Origin: Opitutia bacterium UBA977 | GTDB lineage: Bacteria > Verrucomicrobiota > Verrucomicrobiia > Opitutales > Coraliomargaritaceae | NCBI GenBank assembly: GCA_002292345.1 | Contig: DBBT01000092.1 | Span: 17,865 to 30,463, forward strand | DNA length: 12,599 nt | Reading direction: 5' to 3' | Shown here: positions 1 through 6,524 of the stretch, piece after piece | Position numbering within the stretch: position 1 is the first letter of the stretch | Layout: each line of letters starts with the position of its first letter | Program-made: the position numbers and the translations under genes | The notes under the pieces: model-generated | Told to the model about the DNA's origin: nothing | Database searches by the model: none | The model's input: only the letters and a program-made list of their open reading frames with translations

Positions 1-128
1 GCGCACTCATCGGTAACGATCCGACGGCATTGAAAAATAAAAGGTCCGCACAGGATACGTTTACCCTGACTGCGGACCTCTTGAAATTCGCGCGGTTTGC
101 GCAGACGCTTAGAAGTCGGGATGCCCAT
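1..128 (-). CDS. rnpA: Ribonuclease P protein component, N-terminal part (cut by window edge)
   Basis: The reverse strand reads from an ATG at 128 for 42 codons to the window edge. The visible protein contains RLRKPREFQEVRSQGKR, which matches the conserved N-terminus of bacterial RnpA (R-L-[RK]-x-x-x-[DE]-F-x-x-V-x-x-x-G-[KR]). RnpA is the small basic protein that binds the catalytic RNA of RNase P and helps it remove 5' leaders from pre-tRNAs. In-frame stop codons (TAA TGA) lie shortly upstream of the ATG, so this is the only reasonable start; GGAG sits just ahead of it. It follows rpmH by 27 bases on the same strand, the usual rpmH-rnpA operon order. The C-terminal two thirds lie outside the window. 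A long inverted repeat at 42-79 lies inside this coding region and is not a terminator. Confidence 0.9.
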   Translation of the reverse strand, partial: MGIPTSKRLRKPREFQEVRSQGKRILCGPFIFQCRRIVTDEC

Positions 129-155
129 GGCTCCAAGACCTCATTACGCTCCGTC

Positions 156-296
156 TTAAACGGAAGCAGAGAGGCTATGACGGCCCTTCGCTCGGCGTGC
201 AGCGAGAATCTTGCGGCCACCGCGGGTTGCATTACGTGCACGAAACCCGAATTTACGAGCGCGGCGGAGTTTTGAAGGTCTATATGTTGGTCCCAT
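156..296 (-). CDS. rpmH: Large ribosomal subunit protein bL34
   Basis: A 46-codon reverse-strand frame encodes a highly basic protein beginning [19 protein letters not shown], followed by [17 protein letters not shown]. This is the L34 family almost residue for residue (family consensus M-K-R-T-[FY]-Q-P-S-x-x-[RK]-R, then G-F-R-x-R-M-x-[TS]-x-x-G-R-x-[VI]-[LI]). L34 sits in the 50S subunit, contacting 23S rRNA. The length is normal for the family, which supports the ATG at 296. Position 2-3 is Gly-Pro instead of the usual Lys-Arg, and the common Met of the R-x-R-M stretch is Asn, both mild oddities. No Shine-Dalgarno sequence is evident. It is the first gene of a leftward rpmH-rnpA unit and is divergent from the gspF-like gene. 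Confidence 0.93.
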   Translation of the reverse strand: MGPTYRPSKLRRARKFGFRARNATRGGRKILAARRAKGRHSLSASV

Positions 297-331
297 AATA
301 TTGTGCTGTGGAAATTGGAGAAAAGCGGAGG

Positions 332-360
332 AGAAAAACCTCAGATCTCGTCGCTGTCAA
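332..360 (-). promoter_or_regulatory. Possible promoter for rpmH-rnpA
   Basis: Read on the minus strand there is a perfect -35 hexamer TTGACA (360 to 355). A poor -10 candidate TTTTCT (337 to 332) follows after 17 bases. Transcription would start about 30 bases before the rpmH ATG. Only the -35 is convincing. The remaining 297-526 stretch between the divergent rpmH and gspF-like genes holds no recognisable gene. Confidence 0.3.
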
Positions 361-526
361 GGCATGATCTAGTAGATTTCTGCACTAAAATTTGCCCGAC
401 TACTGAAGCAGATACCCGAGAAACCGTCAAAAATATCAAAAAAAGACACATTCGCACTTCGAATACTTGCAAGTTAGATCAAGACCTAGAATGATCAGAT
501 AACTAAATATCCGAGACATAAATACT

Positions 527-1675
527 ATGGCTACATTAACTCCCGCATCACTCAACGCTTCAAAGAAAAAGAAACTCAGTTTCGCCGAGGGGCAAAGACT
601 CGCCAAACGAAAGTCCTACGAGAAGCAAGCCCCGCGCAAGAAAATCAAACTGCAGGAGCTTACCGTCTTCACCCAGCAACTAGCTGCCATGCTCGAAGCC
701 GGCCTGCCCTTGGTTACCTCACTCGAAGCGCTCGAGGATCAGACTGAAAACCCGGTCTTCCAAGTCATCATCCGTAATGTTCGCACCGACGTGTCAGCGG
801 GTAAATCTTTCTCCGAATCTTGCGCCATCTATCCGCGCGCCTTTCCAAATCTCTTCATCTCTATGGTCGAAGCCGGTGAAGCCAGTGGCGGCCTTGCCGA
901 AATTCTAGATAAAACTTCGATCTACTTTGAAGAGACCGTCAAGTTGATCAAACAGATCAAAGGCGCCATGACTTACCCGATCGCAGTCATCGGCCTCTCG
1001 GTCGGCCTCGTCAATATTCTGCTTATCTTCGTCATTCCTGTATTTGCCGAGATGTTTGCAGACTTCGGCTCAGAGTTGCCGAAACCAACGCAAATACTAA
1101 TCGACCTCAGCGAATTCCTAAAGTCTTACATCGTCTTCATAATCATCGGCTTTGCCGGCTTCGTTTGGGCCTTCAAGCGCGTCGTATCGACGCCGAAAGG
1201 ACGCAGGATCAAAGACCAGACCATGCTCAAGCTACCAGTTATTGGCGAACTCACACGTAAAGTCTGCTTATCACGCTTTTGCCGGACCTACGCGATCTTA
1301 ATGCGAGCCGGAGTACCCATCCTGCGCACTCTCGAAATCGTCCGCAAGGCATCCGACAACACCTATATTGAATCCGCCTGCAAAGAGGTTTCCAAGCACA
1401 TCAGTCAGGGCGGACAGGTATCTGAAGTACTCGCAGTCGACCCGTACTTTCCGCCCATGGTCAAACACATGACCCGCGCTGGGGAACAAACTGGTAACGT
1501 CGATGGTATGATGGTCAAAGTAGCCGACTTTTACGACAACGAAGTCGACACCCTCGTCGCCGCACTGACCTCGCTAATGGAACCACTTTTGATATGCTTT
1601 CTCGGTATTGTCGTCGGCGGCATTGTCATGGCTATGTTCCTACCGATCTTCCAACTTTCCAGCGTCGTCGGGTAA
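527..1675 (+). CDS. Type II secretion / type IV pilus inner-membrane platform protein (GspF/PilC family)
   Basis: This 382-residue protein has the GspF/PilC layout: two homologous T2SSF domains (about 45-170 and 248-372) separated by hydrophobic segments. The first domain shows FTQQLAAMLEAGLPLV and MVEAGEASGGL; the second repeats the pattern with FCRTYAILMRAGVPIL and MTRAGEQTGNVD. Hydrophobic helices lie at about 151-175, 200-217 and 350-373. Family members form the inner-membrane platform that couples a GspE/PilB-type ATPase to pseudopilin assembly. The N-terminus (1-42) is lysine-rich and probably cytoplasmic. Length is close to the usual 380-410. No ATPase, pilin or secretin gene lies nearby, so secretion versus pilus use cannot be decided. 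The ATG at 527 lacks an obvious ribosome site, but the next in-frame ATG (residue 55) would remove conserved sequence. Confidence 0.9.
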   Translation: MATLTPASLNASKKKKLSFAEGQRLAKRKSYEKQAPRKKIKLQELTVFTQQLAAMLEAGLPLVTSLEALEDQTENPVFQVIIRNVRTDVSAGKSFSESCAIYPRAFPNLFISMVEAGEASGGLAEILDKTSIYFEETVKLIKQIKGAMTYPIAVIGLSVGLVNILLIFVIPVFAEMFADFGSELPKPTQILIDLSEFLKSYIVFIIIGFAGFVWAFKRVVSTPKGRRIKDQTMLKLPVIGELTRKVCLSRFCRTYAILMRAGVPILRTLEIVRKASDNTYIESACKEVSKHISQGGQVSEVLAVDPYFPPMVKHMTRAGEQTGNVDGMMVKVADFYDNEVDTLVAALTSLMEPLLICFLGIVVGGIVMAMFLPIFQLSSVVG

Positions 1676-1845
1676 TCGACATAATCGCAGTTCAGACTTA
1701 GCCACGACTGTCGAGCATTGGCATTTGCATGCACATTTCTATCCGCCGCTGCCACGCTCGATTACAGTTTAAAAAATTATGGTCGGCCTAAGTAAGACTC
1801 GCCAACGCACAACGCGATTTGACCGCAGAACAAGCAGCGCCAAGG

Positions 1846-1875
1846 TTGACTGCACTCTCAGAAATTCATTATACC
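1846..1875 (+). promoter_or_regulatory. Probable galE promoter
   Basis: TTGACT (1846-1851) and TATACC (1870-1875) are spaced by 18 bases, 19 bases upstream of the galE ATG. The 219-base gap after the gspF-like gene, together with this element, suggests that galE and the following kinase form their own transcription unit. No clear terminator for the gspF-like gene is visible in the gap. Confidence 0.45.
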
Positions 1876-1894
1876 AGAAAAGAGAATACCGCAT

Positions 1895-2875
1895 ATGAAA
1901 GTATTTGTAACAGGAGGTGCCGGTTATATCGGCAGTGTCGCAGTCGAACAACTCGTCCACGCAGGTCACGACGTGATGGTCTTTGATAACCTATCACTCG
2001 GGCACAGCTTAGCGGTGCATCCCAGTGCAGAGCTGGTCGTTGGCGATCTAGCCAACATCGAGGCGATTCGCGAGGCGATGGGTCGATTTAAGCCCGAAGC
2101 GATCATGCATTTTGCCGCCAAGTCACTGGTCGGCGAATCGATGGAAGATCCATTCATTTACCTTGGCGATAATGTGTCCAATGCGCTCAACCTATTGAAG
2201 TGTGTGGTCGAATTTGAAGTGCCTCGCTTCATCCTGTCTTCCACTGCCAACTTGTTTGACGATCCAGAGCGTATGCCCATCGCCGAAGATGAGCGCATCA
2301 TCCCGGGTAGCCCTTACGGCGAATCGAAATATATCATCGAGCGCTACCTACACTGGATGTCTCGTATATATCCGTTTTTTAACTACGCAGCACTGCGCTA
2401 CTTTAATGCCGCTGGCGCAAGTGTCGAGCGCGGCGAAGATCACACTCCCGAGCTACACCTTATCCCACTCGTGCTACAAGTAGCACTCGGTCGACGCGAG
2501 CAGATATATATGTTCGGCGACGACTACGACACACCAGACGGCACTTGCGTGCGCGACTACATTCACGTGATTGATTTGGCACAGGCACACATCCTCGCGC
2601 TCGAAGCGATCGAGAACGAAGATAAGATTTACAACCTCGGCAACGGCCAAGGTTACTCAGTCAAGCAAGTCATCGAGACTGCACGCGAAGTGACAGGCCA
2701 CGCGATCCCTGCCGATGTGAAACCACGTCGTGCCGGCGATCCCGCGACATTGATTGCTGCCAGTGCCAAGATCACCAGTGAACTCAAATGGGATCCAAAG
2801 TTCCCTGATTTGAAATCAATCATCACCAGTGCATGGGCATGGCATCAAGCCAATCCGAACGGCTACGAAAACTAA
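1895..2875 (+). CDS. galE: UDP-glucose 4-epimerase
   Basis: The 326-residue protein belongs to the extended short-chain dehydrogenase family. It has an N-terminal NAD-binding GGAGYIGS (7-14), the acidic end of beta-2 (VFDNLSLGH), [11 protein letters not shown] (72-82) and the catalytic SPYGESK with Tyr141 and Lys145. RYFNAAGAS (168-176), [12 protein letters not shown] (218-229) and [11 protein letters not shown] complete the GalE signature. It interconverts UDP-glucose and UDP-galactose in the cytoplasm. The position of the catalytic Ser in the E. coli enzyme appears to be Thr117 (LSSTANLF), a change also seen in other GalE proteins. The following YG pair is replaced by Phe-Asp. The residue aligned with the E. 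coli active-site Tyr299 appears to be small (Thr286), so N-acetylated sugars might also fit; that is inference. The kinase gene starts 27 bases downstream, which suggests an operon. Confidence 0.92.
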   Translation: MKVFVTGGAGYIGSVAVEQLVHAGHDVMVFDNLSLGHSLAVHPSAELVVGDLANIEAIREAMGRFKPEAIMHFAAKSLVGESMEDPFIYLGDNVSNALNLLKCVVEFEVPRFILSSTANLFDDPERMPIAEDERIIPGSPYGESKYIIERYLHWMSRIYPFFNYAALRYFNAAGASVERGEDHTPELHLIPLVLQVALGRREQIYMFGDDYDTPDGTCVRDYIHVIDLAQAHILALEAIENEDKIYNLGNGQGYSVKQVIETAREVTGHAIPADVKPRRAGDPATLIAASAKITSELKWDPKFPDLKSIITSAWAWHQANPNGYEN

Positions 2876-2902
2876 TCACTACAGCATTCCAATAGGTATC
2901 AC

Positions 2903-4138
2903 ATGGAACAAGACGTTCATAACATACTCTCCGCAACTGCAGACAAATACGGTCTCGACATTGAAGGCGGACAAGTGCGCCGCAGTTCATCTCGCTTCTG
3001 TTTCGGCGTCGAACATGGTGATTACAACGGCATGGAGCTTTTCGGTGTCGGAACTGATCGCTTTATCTGGTTGGCGTTTAAACCTAATTCTTTAGGCCGT
3101 GTGCGTATTTTCAGCGAAAACTTCCCCGAAGACGGCATTGTCGACTTCGCACTAGGCGAAGCCGTAGAGCCAGCGGAATTGAGGGATAGCTGGGCACGTT
3201 TTCCTCATGGAGTGGAATTAATTCTGCGCCGTGAAGGCTACGAGTTGGGCACAGGGTTCGATGCAGTGCTCTATGCCAACATTCCCGGTGGCGGCATGTC
3301 GCGCTCAGCGTCGCTAGCGCTGAACCTGATCCTGACGTTCTTCGAAGTAAACGGAACAGTGGTCGAGGACGGCATGCGTATCGTTGATCTCGCTCAAATG
3401 GTCGAGACTGATTACATCGGTTCGCCTTGCGGCAAGTTAGATCAGATCATGATTTATTTTGCAAAAGCAGGCATGGGCACATATTACAATCCCAACAAAG
3501 GAACGATCGACCATATCCCATTTGGTGGCGATCCTGATGATTTTCGTATCGTAAGTTTGGATACAGGAACGAAGCGACCAGGACTCGAAAAATCGACTTA
3601 TAAGATTCGTCGCGATGAATGCGATCATATGAAGGCATTACTAAATGAAAAATTTGGTTATGCGTCTCTCGCAGAGGTCTCGACACCTGAAAAATTTACT
3701 ACAGCTACGGCCCATATTCAGGCAGTCGCGCCCGCGAGCGTGGGACGTCTAAAATACCTATACGAAGCGCAGGCCCGCTTTGCCGATACGCTAGAGGCGT
3801 GGCGTAGTGGTGACATCGAGAAGGTGGGCCAGAATTTTCGCGCAGATGGCATTGGACTACGGGATGATTATGTGATCAGCGGCCCTGAGCTGGAGACGAT
3901 GTGCGAAATCGCACGCAGTGTACCAGGCGTGTTGGGTGAGCGCATGCTCGGCGGCGGCGACAAGGGCGCTAGCGGTGCCTTAATTTGGGCAGGTGCCTTC
4001 GACGATTTAAAATCGACCGTGGAATCGACCTATCCGCTGTGCCATCCAGCTTTTTCGAATGAGTTCGCGATTCATTCTTGCCGTACAGTGGATGGTATTA
4101 CATCGGCTCCATTGTTGGCTCACCCTGGTAAACAATAA
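2903..4138 (+). CDS. galK: Galactokinase-like GHMP kinase
   Basis: The 411-residue protein has the three GHMP-kinase motifs in galactokinase order. Motif 1 is SRFCFGVEHGDYNG (30-43), the counterpart of GRVNLIGEHTDYN. Motif 2 is IPGGGMSRSASLAL (127-140), the phosphate-binding loop. Motif 3 is RMLGGGDKGASGAL (347-360). CGKLDQ (176-181) supplies the probable catalytic base Asp180, and STYKIRRDEC (231-240) matches the galactokinase YxxRRxEC element. Galactokinases phosphorylate alpha-D-galactose with ATP in the Leloir pathway, fitting the upstream galE. Motifs are unusually divergent: the usual SSS of motif 2 is Ser-Arg-Ser, and GGGFGG is GGGDKG. Another sugar (for example an N-acetylhexosamine) remains possible. 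No uridylyltransferase (galT) is in the window. Only a weak AGG precedes the ATG. Confidence 0.8.
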   Translation: MEQDVHNILSATADKYGLDIEGGQVRRSSSRFCFGVEHGDYNGMELFGVGTDRFIWLAFKPNSLGRVRIFSENFPEDGIVDFALGEAVEPAELRDSWARFPHGVELILRREGYELGTGFDAVLYANIPGGGMSRSASLALNLILTFFEVNGTVVEDGMRIVDLAQMVETDYIGSPCGKLDQIMIYFAKAGMGTYYNPNKGTIDHIPFGGDPDDFRIVSLDTGTKRPGLEKSTYKIRRDECDHMKALLNEKFGYASLAEVSTPEKFTTATAHIQAVAPASVGRLKYLYEAQARFADTLEAWRSGDIEKVGQNFRADGIGLRDDYVISGPELETMCEIARSVPGVLGERMLGGGDKGASGALIWAGAFDDLKSTVESTYPLCHPAFSNEFAIHSCRTVDGITSAPLLAHPGKQ

Positions 4139-4173
4139 GCTAAATCCATCAGAACCAGACACCTAAGTACGAA

Positions 4174-4189
4174 AAAGCCGAAAGGCTTT
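4174..4189. terminator. Short GAAA-loop hairpin after the galactokinase-like gene
   Basis: AAAGCC (4174-4179) pairs with GGCTTT (4184-4189) around a GAAA tetraloop, 36 bases after the galactokinase-like stop codon. On the plus strand only three T residues follow the stem. On the minus strand the stem is followed by TTTTTC-type sequence, so it would work better for leftward transcripts. It may be a weak bidirectional terminator. Confidence 0.35.
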
Positions 4190-4218
4190 AAACGAGCTGC
4201 TTACGGCCTAAAAAGGGT

Positions 4219-4296
4219 ACTGGAGCATCGGAGACCCTGAATTCCTGGTAACTTGCGTGCCATGCAAGCGAGGCACCTTCAACTACGCGGCTTGCA
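4219..4296 (-). pseudogene. Decayed tRNA-Ala copy
   Basis: Read on the minus strand this resembles the intact tRNA-Ala at 5419-5494. The anticodon arm is nearly perfect: positions 4252-4270 match 5452-5470 in 18 of 19 bases and keep the GGC anticodon. The acceptor 3' strand also matches, 4221-4234 versus 5422-5435 in 13 of 14. The flank just downstream (CCTAAAAAG on the plus strand, 4207-4215) is shared too. The T arm has lost its pairing and the TTCGA loop, there are small insertions, the 5' half is barely recognisable and the CCA end is missing. It cannot fold as a tRNA. It is either an old tandem duplicate or the distal attachment-site half left by an element that integrated at the intact tRNA gene. 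Confidence 0.7.
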
Positions 4297-4371
4297 CCGA
4301 GTCTTGCCGAACTGATGCGCCTAGCACCAAGAGAAAGCAGTACTTAATTCATAATTATCTAATAACCAATG

Positions 4372-4423
4372 ATTTACATTCTATTTTAAGGTTAAATATA
4401 AATCTATTTACATTCTAAAATAA
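4372..4423 (+). repeat. Two direct repeats ATTTACATTCTA, 34 bases apart
   Basis: ATTTACATTCTA occurs at 4372-4383 and again at 4406-4417. The bases after it (TTTTAA and AAATAA) are both A/T but differ. The 34-base period is close to three helical turns, so the repeats would lie on similar faces of the DNA. They could be operator half-sites for the downstream small-protein genes, or chance in an AT-rich stretch. Confidence 0.4.
4373..4402 (+). promoter_or_regulatory. Possible promoter for the small-protein pair
   Basis: TTTACA (4373-4378) and TATAAA (4397-4402) are 18 bases apart. This is a reasonable sigma-70 type match but lies in very AT-rich DNA where such matches arise by chance. If used, the transcript would have a 5' leader of roughly 280 bases. 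A second TTTACA at 4407 is followed by TATACT after only 14 bases, which is too close. Confidence 0.3.
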
Positions 4424-4692
4424 CATTATACTAGATAAATTATTACCGCTGTTTTTTAAAAAATATTCTAGCTAATTTTATACTTCCCATACGTCAATTT
4501 ATTGTTACTTTGTTTTTTCCAATGACGTGTATCTTACATGTGAATTGGATATCGGCTAGGCAGTGTTGTCTCAGCTCAGTGAGTCTTCCCCTCTTTTGGC
4601 GTATTGATGCGCCGCTTTGCTTTTCTAGTAGTGCTAATGGTTCATGTGAATCATCGCTAATGACTACTGGTTCACCCCAACAAAGGAGATAA

Positions 4693-4926
4693 ATGGAAAA
4701 AGTAACCTCACAGCTAACTAGTATAATCAAAAGTATATCCGAACTCGGAATAGGGCTGATTGCTCTCGGTATTATTGCTGAGATCGTCTTCGGCCAGGGC
4801 GCCATTTTTGGTGCCAGCGTGGTCGGAAACCTATCTGGAATTGTTACCGCTATTGGCGGAGAAAACGGTTTCGTTGGCTTAGTTGCCATCATTCTAATCT
4901 TCGGACTGCTGCGCAATCGCGCATAG
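4693..4926 (+). CDS. Small hydrophobic protein A of a paralogous pair, unknown function
   Basis: A 77-residue frame starts at ATG 4693 after the best ribosome site in the window (AAAGGAG, four bases upstream). The sequence is a short polar N-terminus (1-15, probably amphipathic), a hydrophobic helix (about 16-33), the turn VFGQGA (32-37), a middle VVGNLSGIV stretch (43-51), and a second hydrophobic helix (about 60-72) ending LLRNRA. There is no signal peptide or cysteine. It has the same layout as the next gene, with VFGQGA in identical register. The family is not recognised. Two-helix pilins of the TrbC/VirB2 type, small pore-forming peptides or bacteriocin-like peptides share this general shape, but no specific motif supports any of them. 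It lies 40 bases before its paralogue and probably shares its transcript. Confidence 0.75.
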   Translation: MEKVTSQLTSIIKSISELGIGLIALGIIAEIVFGQGAIFGASVVGNLSGIVTAIGGENGFVGLVAIILIFGLLRNRA

Positions 4927-4966
4927 CAGAACCCTAAACAAACAAAAAACCCAAATAAAAAGTACT

Positions 4967-5191
4967 ATGGAAAATACAATTAATCAAATCAAGTCAGCTA
5001 TCGGAGGAATCTCTGGTGTGCTCGTTGCAGCTATCGGCCTTCTCATCGTTGCTTCTGTTGTTTTCGGCCAAGGCGCAAGTATGAATGTGATCGGTAATAT
5101 TAAAGATCTTGTTGATACTTTCATTGGCAGTGGTGCAAGCCTCTCGAGCATTGTAACACTCATTATTGTTTTGAGTGTACTCAATAAGTAG
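4967..5191 (+). CDS. Small hydrophobic protein B of a paralogous pair, unknown function
   Basis: A 74-residue frame begins MENTINQIKSAIGGISG, then a hydrophobic helix (about 17-33), VFGQGA (32-37), VIGNIKDLVDTFIG (41-54), and a C-terminal hydrophobic helix (about 61-72) ending LNK. It aligns with the preceding protein from the first Met, with one two-residue gap after VFGQGA. Shared features include ME at the start, Gln7, Ile15-Ser16, the VFGQGA block and the V-[VI]-G-N element. The ATG has no clear Shine-Dalgarno sequence and is preceded by an A-rich, C/A-only stretch, so it may be translated less or by coupling. It is the last gene of the unit, and a strong terminator follows 21 bases after the stop. 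Function is unknown; a membrane or surface peptide is the cautious reading. Confidence 0.75.
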   Translation: MENTINQIKSAIGGISGVLVAAIGLLIVASVVFGQGASMNVIGNIKDLVDTFIGSGASLSSIVTLIIVLSVLNK

Positions 5192-5212
5192 CATCTGCTT
5201 CTAAATTAATCC

Positions 5213-5242
5213 AAGGGGCCTCATAACGGAGGCCCCTTTTTT
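5213..5242 (+). terminator. Strong intrinsic terminator after the small-protein pair
   Basis: AAGGGGCCTC (5213-5222) pairs perfectly with GAGGCCCCTT (5229-5238) around the loop ATAACG, and a run of T residues extends to 5242. This is a textbook rho-independent terminator for rightward transcription and marks the end of the two small genes. Confidence 0.92.
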
Positions 5243-5418
5243 ATGCTCAGAGCTGTAGAATTAATTATCTACTTTTCTGAAGATGAAATATCATTTCCAC
5301 CACACAGCTCATATGAATAATATAAGCTGCACATTCATTGCATTTTACTGGCTCACGCAGCCAAAGTGAGTTCAACATGCAACCACCTTCAACTCTGAGT
5401 CACCATCCCTAAAAAGAG

Positions 5419-5494
<76 letters not shown>

Positions 5495-5640
5495 CAAGGG
5501 AAAGTTGGGAAAATGGATATACCTTGGTGTCCGTCAATAGAAAATAGTCATTCGGCAAAAAACACCGTGCGGCTCGAATTCATCTTGATGTATCGCTTCA
5601 AGGTTTGCGCTGTGGATGGCCTCGCGCTCATGATCGGAGC

Positions 5641-6429
5641 ATGTTACGCATTCGACTCTGGCAATGGCCGAACCTCTTCGCACTGGATGCGGCGCTGATT
5701 GCACTGGTCTGGCAGGCGACCTTCGCCGGAGTACTGGGGTTACAGATCAGTGCGGTGACTCAAATTGTGCTTTGCCTGTCTGTCTGGTTAACTTATATCG
5801 CGGATCGCTTGTTTGATGTCGCAAAACGCCCACTCCAAAAACTGCATTCGGCTCGACACCGCTTTGCGAAGCAATACTTCACCACACTCTGGCGCTGCTG
5901 GTGGTGCGTTTTATTAAGCAATATCGGAATCGCGTTCACAGGGCTGACAACTTCTCAACTGAAGAACGGCGCAGCACTGCTAACGCTCTGCTTACTATAC
6001 ACTGCCTTAAACCAAAGACTCTCTCGACGCTTCTTCCCCAAAGAACTCTGCGTCGCAATCATCTATACCGGCGGCGTGATCGTCTTCCTGCTACCCAATG
6101 CAACCCTCTGGCCACCGGCGTGTGCACTGGCGCTACTGTGTCTGACTAATTGCTTAATGATTGGTGCGAAAGAGAAGTGCATCGACACCGCCCTGCAAGT
6201 GCGCTCACTCTCTCGGCTCCCTACGCTATTTATCATTACTCTGAAGATTATCTGCGCCCTCTCACTGTGTTTTTTAAATCAAGCGTGGGCCCTGCCAATA
6301 GGCATATCGCTAGGTGCGCTCTGGATCATCGACGCCTACCAAGAGCAACTCTCTGTAGAGACATTTCGAGTTCTTACAGACAGCGCCTTACTCATCGGTC
6401 CAAGCGTTGCATTCTGCCTGCAGCTCTAA
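5641..6429 (+). CDS. Polytopic membrane protein, UbiA prenyltransferase-like
   Basis: This is a 262-residue, very hydrophobic protein with about seven to eight predicted membrane segments. The element SVWLTYIADRLFDVAKR (48-63), followed by HSARHRFAKQY (69-79), resembles the first Asp-rich motif of the UbiA superfamily: DRLFD here (Asp55, Asp59) versus N/DxxxD. KELCVAIIYTGG (134-145) and RVLTDSALLIGP (243-254) resemble later conserved parts of UbiA-like proteins of unknown substrate in Planctomycetes and Verrucomicrobia; that is recollection, not a search. UbiA enzymes attach prenyl chains to aromatic or other acceptors in the membrane. The second Asp-rich motif is not clear, so activity is uncertain. 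The start is uncertain: ATG 5641 (preceded by CGGAG) gives LWQWPNLFALDAALIALVW near the N-terminus as expected. An in-frame ATG at 5605 would add 12 unlikely residues. Confidence 0.65.
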   Translation: MLRIRLWQWPNLFALDAALIALVWQATFAGVLGLQISAVTQIVLCLSVWLTYIADRLFDVAKRPLQKLHSARHRFAKQYFTTLWRCWWCVLLSNIGIAFTGLTTSQLKNGAALLTLCLLYTALNQRLSRRFFPKELCVAIIYTGGVIVFLLPNATLWPPACALALLCLTNCLMIGAKEKCIDTALQVRSLSRLPTLFIITLKIICALSLCFLNQAWALPIGISLGALWIIDAYQEQLSVETFRVLTDSALLIGPSVAFCLQL

Positions 6430-6524
6430 CTAGACGACAAACCTAGACGGTCGCGATCCACATAATTAATCCGGATTTAGCACTGCCCCAGCGAAGGTCG
6501 CGCGAATGGCCCAAAGTCACGGCA

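Larger units (their letters stand above)
4297..4692 (+). other. AT-rich intergenic leader before the small-protein pair
   Basis: No gene is recognised in this stretch, nor in the whole 4139-4692 gap apart from the tRNA remnant and hairpin. Roughly 4340-4510 is strikingly AT-rich compared with flanking genes, with runs such as TTTTTTAAAAAA near 4452. From about 4500 on, the composition returns towards average, giving a long untranslated leader or spacer up to the ATG at 4693. Short frames here show no family resemblance and no coding-like composition. Confidence 0.5.

Noticed and set aside
42..79. Strong inverted repeat AGGTCCGCA / TGCGGACCT with a T-rich run on the minus strand, looking like a terminator
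   Set aside because: It lies inside the conserved N-terminal coding region of rnpA, so coding constraint explains it better and a terminator there would truncate the gene.
30..275. Rightward 81-codon frame
   Set aside because: It is antisense to rpmH and rnpA, whose reverse-strand translations match known families.
306..314. TGTGGAAAT, an approximate DnaA box beside rpmH (rpmH often borders the replication origin)
   Set aside because: Only one 7-of-9 match and no cluster of boxes or dnaA/dnaN gene in view, so there is no support for an origin here.
303..494. Rightward 63-codon frame in the divergent gap
   Set aside because: No ribosome site, no family resemblance and A-rich composition; the gap is better read as a promoter region.
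4494..4916. Leftward 140-codon frame
   Set aside because: It is the antisense shadow of small protein A, which has a strong ribosome site and a clear paralogue; the reverse translation is low-complexity Pro/Thr-rich.
5513..5698. Rightward 61-codon frame after the tRNA
   Set aside because: No ribosome site or family resemblance, and it overlaps the start of the UbiA-like gene in another frame.
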